A stretch of DNA of 12,427 nt from Actinomycetes bacterium (GTDB lineage: Bacteria > Actinomycetota > Actinomycetes > S36-B12 > UBA10799). Where the stretch lies: NCBI GenBank assembly GCA_029779995.1, contig JAKOZM010000331.1, positions 1 to 12,427 of the forward strand. The letters run 5' to 3'. Shown here in pieces: positions 9,079-12,427 of the stretch. Position 1 is the stretch's first letter. Each line of letters begins with the position of its first letter. The notes under the pieces are model-generated. The model was given only the letters and a program-made list of their open reading frames with translations. It had not been told where the DNA came from and did no database searches. The translations under genes were made by a program, and so were the position numbers.

Positions 9079-9477
9079 TCAGTGACGGCCTTCGGCGATG
9101 AACCGCCGGCCGCTGAGTTCTGTGGGTTCGATGACCACGTACCGATTCTTGGGTGCCGTGTTCCAGGGGAACAGCGGCAGTCCCTCCGCAGAGTCCATCT
9201 CATCGTCGTGGGTCAGCACGCGCCCCAGACCTGCCATGACCACCGACCAGGCTTCGTTGGAGTCCTCGTTGTACCCATCGATCTCGAACGCCACTTCGTG
9301 GTGGGCCATGACGGAGGCCAGCTTGCTGCCCTCCGCCGTCTTGAAGTAGATCTCGCCCTCATGGACCACGTAGTTGATGGGGAAGATGTCAACCCGCCCC
9401 CCTACGACCGTCGCGAGCCGGCCGATCTGATTGGCCGCCAGCAATTCCCAGCACTGCTCATCGGAGAGAACATCCAT
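9079..9477 (-). CDS. Pyridoxamine 5'-phosphate oxidase-like (PPOX-fold) flavin-binding protein
   Basis: Small protein of 132 residues with the split-barrel flavin-binding fold of the pyridoxamine phosphate oxidase superfamily. The start MDVLSDEQCWELLAANQIGR (1-20), the strand RLATVVGGRVDIFPINYVV (20-38), IYFKTAEGSKLASVM (43-57), VAFEIDGY (62-69) and WSVVMAGLGRVL (77-88) follow the layout of the single-domain actinobacterial members. These bind FMN, F420 or haem; which one is not decidable here, and true PNP oxidase activity is unlikely at this length. The ATG at 9477 has GGAAGGA 7 bases upstream; a longer frame to 9672 runs into the repeat region and is rejected. It precedes the SulP gene by 58 bases on the same strand, so the two may be co-transcribed. 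Confidence 0.88.
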   Translation of the reverse strand: MDVLSDEQCWELLAANQIGRLATVVGGRVDIFPINYVVHEGEIYFKTAEGSKLASVMAHHEVAFEIDGYNEDSNEAWSVVMAGLGRVLTHDDEMDSAEGLPLFPWNTAPKNRYVVIEPTELSGRRFIAEGRH

Positions 9478-9641
9478 ACCCGCATCCTTCCACGACCCGG
9501 TCCTGCCGGGCAGGTTGATCGTCGGGTTTGCGCCGATGGGAAGAATTTTCAGGCGTGGTGGATAGCGCCTTCTGGTGGCACTGCTGTTCTTCGTGGCAAT
9601 CATTGCTGCGAAGTGACGGCAGCGGTTGGAGACCGAACTGC
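9478..9641. other. Gene-free leader region upstream of the PPOX gene
   Basis: First part of the 676-base gap between the PPOX start and the fba stop. It contains the PPOX ribosome site and a 13-base inverted repeat at 9502-9514. No conserved protein was seen in any frame. The bases up to 9641 are not part of the repeat units that follow. No clear promoter was recognised. Confidence 0.6.
9502..9514. promoter_or_regulatory. Inverted repeat CCTGCC-G-GGCAGG upstream of PPOX gene
   Basis: A perfect 6-base dyad around a single G lies 24 bases before the PPOX start codon. It may be an operator or a small hairpin in the leader. GC-rich DNA makes such short dyads fairly frequent, so support is weak. 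Confidence 0.25.
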
Positions 9642-9668
9642 GGACTATTCCGGGGTTGTTACCCCGAA
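9642..9668 (+). repeat. 27-base core repeat, copy 1
   Basis: Starts GGACTATTCC and ends CCCCGAA. Inside it CGGGGT and ACCCCG form a perfect 6-base stem around TGTT. The first ten bases themselves hold a short GGA/TCC dyad. Followed 31 bases on by copy 2. Confidence 0.9.
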
Positions 9669-9672
9669 ACAC

Positions 9673-9699
9673 GGACTATTCCGGGGTTGTTGCCCCGAG
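9673..9699 (+). repeat. 27-base core repeat, copy 2
   Basis: Differs from copy 1 at two positions: A to G at the 3' edge of the loop (a T-A pair becomes T-G, still pairable in RNA) and the last base A to G. It begins exactly 31 bases after copy 1. Confidence 0.9.
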
Positions 9700-9805
9700 A
9701 GACCGCAGAAACGGCCAACGACGTCGGAAAAGTGGCCCGCCGAAGTCGGTCGGGAGGGTCCGTTTACCCAGCGACGCAGGACACGACGAGCCTCAGCCCC
9801 ACCAC

Positions 9806-9832
9806 GGACTATTCCCGGGTTGTTGCCCCGAA
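9806..9832 (+). repeat. 27-base core repeat, copy 3
   Basis: Carries CCCGGG in place of CCGGGG, which leaves one mismatch in the stem, and the G variant at the loop edge. Identical to copy 5. Confidence 0.9.
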
Positions 9833-9836
9833 CCAC

Positions 9837-9863
9837 GAACTATTCCGGGGTTGTTACCCCGAA
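9837..9863 (+). repeat. 27-base core repeat, copy 4
   Basis: Same as copy 1 except that it starts GAAC rather than GGAC. It begins 31 bases after copy 3, repeating the spacing of copies 1 and 2. Confidence 0.9.
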
Positions 9864-9981
9864 ACACCGCGAGAACGGCCAACAACATCGGAAAAGTAAC
9901 GGCCGAAGTCGGCCGAGGAGCGTCCGTTCACACCCGCGACGCAGCGAACCCCCAGGACACGACGAACCTCACACCCACCAC

Positions 9982-10008
9982 GGACTATTCCCGGGTTGTT
10001 GCCCCGAA
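9982..10008 (+). repeat. 27-base core repeat, copy 5
   Basis: Identical to copy 3 over all 27 bases. It stands alone without a partner 31 bases away and opens the third unit, 145 bases after copy 4. Confidence 0.9.
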
Positions 10009-10063
10009 ACACCGCAAGAAAGGCAAACGACCCGGGAAAAGTGGCCCCGAGGGCTGCGGCAAA

Positions 10064-10083
10064 GGACCGCGGTCAAGCGGTCC
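10064..10083 (-). terminator. Hairpin within third repeat unit, possible second fba terminator
   Basis: GGACCGC and GCGGTCC form a perfect 7-base stem around a 6-base loop. On the minus strand the stem is followed by TTT, so it could end fba transcripts that pass the first hairpin. It has no counterpart in the other two units. Confidence 0.4.
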
Positions 10084-10113
10084 TCTCGTCCGGCCGTCGC
10101 CGCGGACACGACA

Positions 10114-10143
10114 GATCCCCGGCCCCACCAGGGACCGGGGATC
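10114..10143 (-). terminator. Terminator hairpin after fba
   Basis: GATCCCCGG and CCGGGGATC form a perfect 9-base stem; a further CCC/GGG can pair inside around an ACCA loop. It begins 10 bases after the fba stop codon, the position expected of an intrinsic terminator. On the minus strand the sequence after the stem is only mildly T-rich (TGTCGTGT), as often in actinobacteria. Confidence 0.65.
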
Positions 10144-10153
10144 CGACGAGTCC

Positions 10154-11173
10154 TTAGGCCCTCGTCCCAGCGCTGCGCAGGTCGTTGCACGCCTCGACGA
10201 CGCGGGCGGCCATGCCAGCCTCGGCTTGCTTGCCCCAGGCGCGCGGGTCGTACTGCTTCTTGTTGCCGACGTTGCCGTCGACCTTGAGCACACCGTCGTA
10301 GTTCTTGAACATCCAGTCGGCAACGGGCCGGCTGAAGGCGTACTGCGTGTCGGTGTCCACGTTCATCTTCACGACGCCGTAGTCCAGCGCCTCCCGGATC
10401 TCGCTGAGCAGTGAGCCGGAACCGCCGTGGAATACCAGGTCGAACGGCTTGTCCACGCCGTACTGGGCACTGACCGCGTCCTGAATCTCCTTCAGAATGC
10501 TGGGCGTGAGCACCACATTGCCGGGCTTGTAGACGCCGTGCACGTTGCCGAACGTCGCGGCGACCATGTACCGGCCGCGCTCGCCCAGACCCAGCTTGGC
10601 CGCCGTCGCCAGGCCATCCTCAGGGGTGCTGAACAGCTTGGCATCGTGCTTCGCCTCGATACCGTCCTCTTCACCGCCGACGACGCCGATCTCAAGCTCC
10701 ATGATGATGTTGGCCTGGTGGCACTTGTCGAGCATCTCCTCGGCGATGTCGAGGTTCTCATCCAGGGGAATGGCTGAGCCATCCCACATGTGCGACTGGA
10801 ACAGCGGCAGTTTGCCGGACTTCACGCGCTCGATCGAGATGTCGACCAGCGGCCGCATGAATCCATCGAGCTTCTGCATCGGGCAGTGGTCGGTGTGCAG
10901 GGCCACGTTGACCGGGTACTTCTCCGCGGCGATGTAGGCGAACTCCGCCAACGCAACGGCACCGGTGACCATGTCCTTGACCATCTGGCCGGACGCGAAC
11001 TCGGCGCCGCCCCAGGAGAACTGGATGATCCCGTCGCTCTCGGCCTCGGCGAAACCGCGCAGAGCCGCGATGATCGACTGCGAGGACGTGACGTTGATGG
11101 CGGGGTAGGCGAACTGACCGGCCTTGGCGCGGTCGAGCATGTCGGCATAAACCTCAGGCGTAGCAATAGGCAT
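10154..11173 (-). CDS. fba: Class II fructose-bisphosphate aldolase
   Basis: Zinc-dependent aldolase of 339 residues that splits fructose 1,6-bisphosphate into glyceraldehyde 3-phosphate and dihydroxyacetone phosphate, and the reverse, in the cytoplasm. Visible: FAYPAINVTSSQ (21-32), HTDHC (93-97) with the catalytic Asp95 and zinc ligand His96, MELEIGVVGGEEDG (158-171), GNVHGVYKPGNV (209-220) with zinc ligand His212, FHGGSGS (248-254) with zinc ligand His249, and the phosphate-binding NVDTDT (271-276). The ligand numbers follow the family pattern. The start is the ATG at 11173; there is no good Shine-Dalgarno and TACGGT sits 6 bases upstream. The gene appears monocistronic, with a strong hairpin right after the stop and a repeat array beyond it. 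A divergent RNA methyltransferase gene begins 71 bases away. Confidence 0.98.
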   Translation of the reverse strand: MPIATPEVYADMLDRAKAGQFAYPAINVTSSQSIIAALRGFAEAESDGIIQFSWGGAEFASGQMVKDMVTGAVALAEFAYIAAEKYPVNVALHTDHCPMQKLDGFMRPLVDISIERVKSGKLPLFQSHMWDGSAIPLDENLDIAEEMLDKCHQANIIMELEIGVVGGEEDGIEAKHDAKLFSTPEDGLATAAKLGLGERGRYMVAATFGNVHGVYKPGNVVLTPSILKEIQDAVSAQYGVDKPFDLVFHGGSGSLLSEIREALDYGVVKMNVDTDTQYAFSRPVADWMFKNYDGVLKVDGNVGNKKQYDPRAWGKQAEAGMAARVVEACNDLRSAGTRA

Positions 11174-11179
11174 GTTCCA

Positions 11180-11185
11180 ACCGTA
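11180..11185 (-). promoter_or_regulatory. Candidate -10 box (TACGGT) for leaderless fba
   Basis: TACGGT on the minus strand ends 6 bases before the fba ATG, leaving only TGGAAC between box and start codon. The spacing fits a transcript starting at the ATG. It faces the divergent box at 11232-11237. No clear -35 element. Confidence 0.4.
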
Positions 11186-11194
11186 CCCAGTGCC

Positions 11195-11208
11195 CGCGCG
11201 TTGGCGCG
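11195..11208. promoter_or_regulatory. Inverted repeat CGCGC-GTTG-GCGCG between divergent starts
   Basis: A perfect 5-base dyad with a 4-base centre lies in the 71-base gap between fba and the methyltransferase gene. Counted from a transcription start at the fba ATG it covers about -22 to -35, where a repressor would block the promoter. It may equally be chance in GC-rich DNA. Confidence 0.25.
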
Positions 11209-11231
11209 AGGGTCGGCCAGGGTGATCCTCA

Positions 11232-11237
11232 TAGGCT
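11232..11237 (+). promoter_or_regulatory. Candidate -10 box (TAGGCT) for leaderless methyltransferase gene
   Basis: TAGGCT ends 7 bases before the ATG at 11245, and the intervening GGCAGTC is not a usable Shine-Dalgarno at that distance. The spacing matches the other candidate leaderless starts in the window. Confidence 0.4.
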
Positions 11238-11244
11238 GGCAGTC

Positions 11245-11835
11245 ATGACGGTCGGCCCCCATCCGCAACCCTGGCCTGACGACCCCCGTCTGGATCCGGA
11301 ACTGTTGGCAGCGGGGGATACCCGCAATGTCGAAGACCGCTTCCGCTACTGGCGCCGGGAGGCGATCATCGCGGAGTTGGACCGGTCCCGCCATCCCTTG
11401 CATGTGGCCATCGAGAATTTTCAGCACGACTTCAACATCGGGTCGGTGGTGCGCACCGCCAATGCCTTCAACGTCGCGGGCGTACACATCATCGGCAAAC
11501 GGCGCTGGAATCGGCGCGGTGCGATGGTCACCGATCGTTACCAACACGTCGAACATCACCCGCTGCCCAGTGACCTGCTGACCTTGGGTCTGCCACTCAT
11601 CGGCATCGACAACGTGCCCGGATCGGTGCCCCTGGAGGGGGCAGCGCTACCGCAGGCCTGCGTCATGATCTTCGGCCAGGAAGGGCCGGGGCTGAGTCCG
11701 GAGTCCTTGGTACTGTGCCAGACCGTTCTGCACATCACCCAGTTCGGTTCCACCCGCTCGATCAATGCTGGCGCCGCGGCCGCCATCGCGATGTGGAGCT
11801 GGGCACTGCAGTGGGCACCGCCAGATGGCGAGTGA
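11245..11835 (+). CDS. SpoU/TrmH-family RNA 2'-O-methyltransferase
   Basis: SPOUT-class methyltransferase of 196 residues, predicted to methylate a ribose 2'-OH of tRNA or rRNA using S-adenosylmethionine. All three family motifs are present: motif 1 NIGSVVRTANAFNV (64-77) with Asn64 and Arg70, motif 2 IFGQEGPGLSPE (142-153), and motif 3 GSTRSINAGAAAAIAMW (168-184), which form the trefoil knot. A 50-residue N-terminal extension rich in charged residues precedes the domain (VEDRFRYWRREAII) and may bind RNA. The target nucleotide is unknown, so no symbol is given. The ATG at 11245 was taken because TAGGCT lies 7 bases upstream. It runs away from fba and converges on the DedA gene; the stops are 3 bases apart. 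Confidence 0.93.
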   Translation: MTVGPHPQPWPDDPRLDPELLAAGDTRNVEDRFRYWRREAIIAELDRSRHPLHVAIENFQHDFNIGSVVRTANAFNVAGVHIIGKRRWNRRGAMVTDRYQHVEHHPLPSDLLTLGLPLIGIDNVPGSVPLEGAALPQACVMIFGQEGPGLSPESLVLCQTVLHITQFGSTRSINAGAAAAIAMWSWALQWAPPDGE

Positions 11836-11838
11836 GGA

Positions 11839-12427
11839 TCAGGCCGCGGCCTGCTCCCGGCGATGCCGCACGTACTCGATGATGACAGGAATGACCGAGA
11901 TGAAGACCACGGAAAGCAGGATGATCTCGATGTTGTTCTTCACGAACGGCACGTTGCCCAGCGCATATCCGAGGTAGGTCACGCCCGCCCCCCAGATCAG
12001 CCCCCCGATCGCGGAGTAGATCATGTAGACCTTGAAATCCATGCGCCCCACACCCGCCATGGCCGTGATGAACGTCCGCACGATCGGCACAAACCGGGCC
12101 AGCACGATGGCCCGGGGCCCATACCGCTCGAAGAACTCGTGGGTCTTGTCGACATACTCCTGACGGAAGAACCGCGAGTTGGGCCTGTTGAACAGCTTCG
12201 GTCCCACCTTGTAGCCGATCCAATATCCCGCGGCATTGCCCAGCACCGCTGCCAGCGCCAGCACTAGAGCCACCACCCAGATCGGGGTCTCGATGAAGTC
12301 CTGGGCCACGAACAATCCAGTGATGAACAGTAGGGAATCCCCGGGCAGGAAGAAGCCGATCAGCAGGCCGCACTCCGCGAAGATGATGAACGCCACACCG
12401 ATCAGCGCCAGCGGCCCGAGCCAGGTC
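11839..12427 (-). CDS. DedA-family membrane protein, N-terminus cut by window edge
   Basis: Visible are 195 C-terminal residues; the first residues lie beyond the right edge. The frame is open to the last base, and a GTG at 12396 inside the first membrane region is not a credible start. Hallmarks are the opening GPLALIGVAFIIFAECGLL, then GFFLPGDSLLF, RFFRQEYVDKTHEFFERYG, ARFVPIVRTF with its conserved Arg, and MAGVGRMDF followed by a GGLIW stretch. Four or five hydrophobic segments are visible. DedA proteins are inner-membrane proteins; some flip polyprenyl phosphate or phospholipids and affect proton-motive force and envelope integrity. Which applies here is not clear. The tail ends in a charged HRREQAAA. 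Its stop is 3 bases from that of the plus-strand methyltransferase gene. Confidence 0.93.
   Translation of the reverse strand, partial: TWLGPLALIGVAFIIFAECGLLIGFFLPGDSLLFITGLFVAQDFIETPIWVVALVLALAAVLGNAAGYWIGYKVGPKLFNRPNSRFFRQEYVDKTHEFFERYGPRAIVLARFVPIVRTFITAMAGVGRMDFKVYMIYSAIGGLIWGAGVTYLGYALGNVPFVKNNIEIILLSVVFISVIPVIIEYVRHRREQAAA

Larger units (their letters stand above)
9642..10130. repeat. Degenerate tandem repeat array, three units, downstream of fba
   Basis: Three head-to-tail units fill most of the fba-PPOX gap: 9642-9805 (164 bases), 9806-9981 (176) and 9982 to about 10130. Each unit opens with a 27-base core (two copies in the first two units, one in the third). The core is followed by a tail sharing ACGGCCAAC, TCGGAAAAGT, GCCGAAGTCGG and GTCCGTT (units one and two; GGGAAAAGTGG in the third). 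All three close with GACACGAC and CCCACCA. Unit two has an 11-base insertion near 9945-9955 relative to unit one. The core spacing of 31 bases is not a multiple of three and shifts the frame between copies, so this is not a protein repeat. I do not recognise the family. Confidence 0.85.

Noticed and set aside
9021..9203. N-terminal extension of the SulP transporter
   Set aside because: It overlaps the PPOX gene and looks like out-of-frame translation; the family begins at about the GTG at 9020.
9478..9672. N-terminal extension of the PPOX protein
   Set aside because: The extension runs into the repeat array and has no family similarity; the ATG at 9477 has a good ribosome site at 7 bases.
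9642..10130. CRISPR array
   Set aside because: The repeats are unevenly spaced (31, 133, 31 and 145 bases), the tails between them are themselves related rather than unique, and no cas gene is present.
9626..10414. Long plus-strand open frame through the repeat array, with repeated PGLLPRNT-like peptides
   Set aside because: The core copies are 31 bases apart and fall in different frames, several other frames are open as well, and the 3' part lies antisense to fba. There is no ribosome site or known family.

Overview
The window looks like chromosomal DNA of a high-GC Gram-positive bacterium (Actinomycetota). The base composition is GC-rich, GTG starts are common, and five genes show what look like leaderless promoters of the actinobacterial type. 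The proteins (SAICAR synthetase, adenylosuccinate lyase with a PHKMNT signature, class II aldolase, DUF2252) also fit. I cannot name the genus. No tRNA, rRNA, CRISPR array, transposase or phage gene was seen.

Layout. Most genes are on the minus strand. From left to right: the start of a divergent DUF2252-family gene (cut by the left edge); galE; purC (ATGA overlap with galE); a divergent plus-strand PAP2 phosphatase; purB and purD (ATGA overlap); purA; a SulP-family anion transporter with a C-terminal STAS domain; a small PPOX-fold flavoprotein; a 676-base gene-free region; fba (class II fructose-bisphosphate aldolase); a divergent plus-strand SpoU/TrmH-type RNA methyltransferase; and a DedA-family membrane protein cut by the right edge.

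Function. Four genes make purine nucleotides. PurD, PurC and PurB carry out steps of the IMP pathway, and PurA followed by PurB converts IMP to AMP. They are placed as purA-purD-purB and purC-galE, split by the oppositely oriented PAP2 gene. fba serves glycolysis and gluconeogenesis. The rest are membrane or accessory functions.

The least explained part is the stretch between fba and the PPOX gene. It holds three degenerate tandem units of about 150-176 bases. Each starts with one or two copies of a 27-base dyad-containing core, five cores in all, and in both paired cases the cores sit exactly 31 bases apart. A second pattern is the split of start sites into two classes: Shine-Dalgarno starts (galE, purB, purA, PPOX) and starts without one, where a TANNNT box lies 6 or 7 bases before the start codon (DUF2252, purC, purD, fba, the methyltransferase). 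A third is the loss of the hallmark residues of the DUF2252 family in the partial gene at the left edge.
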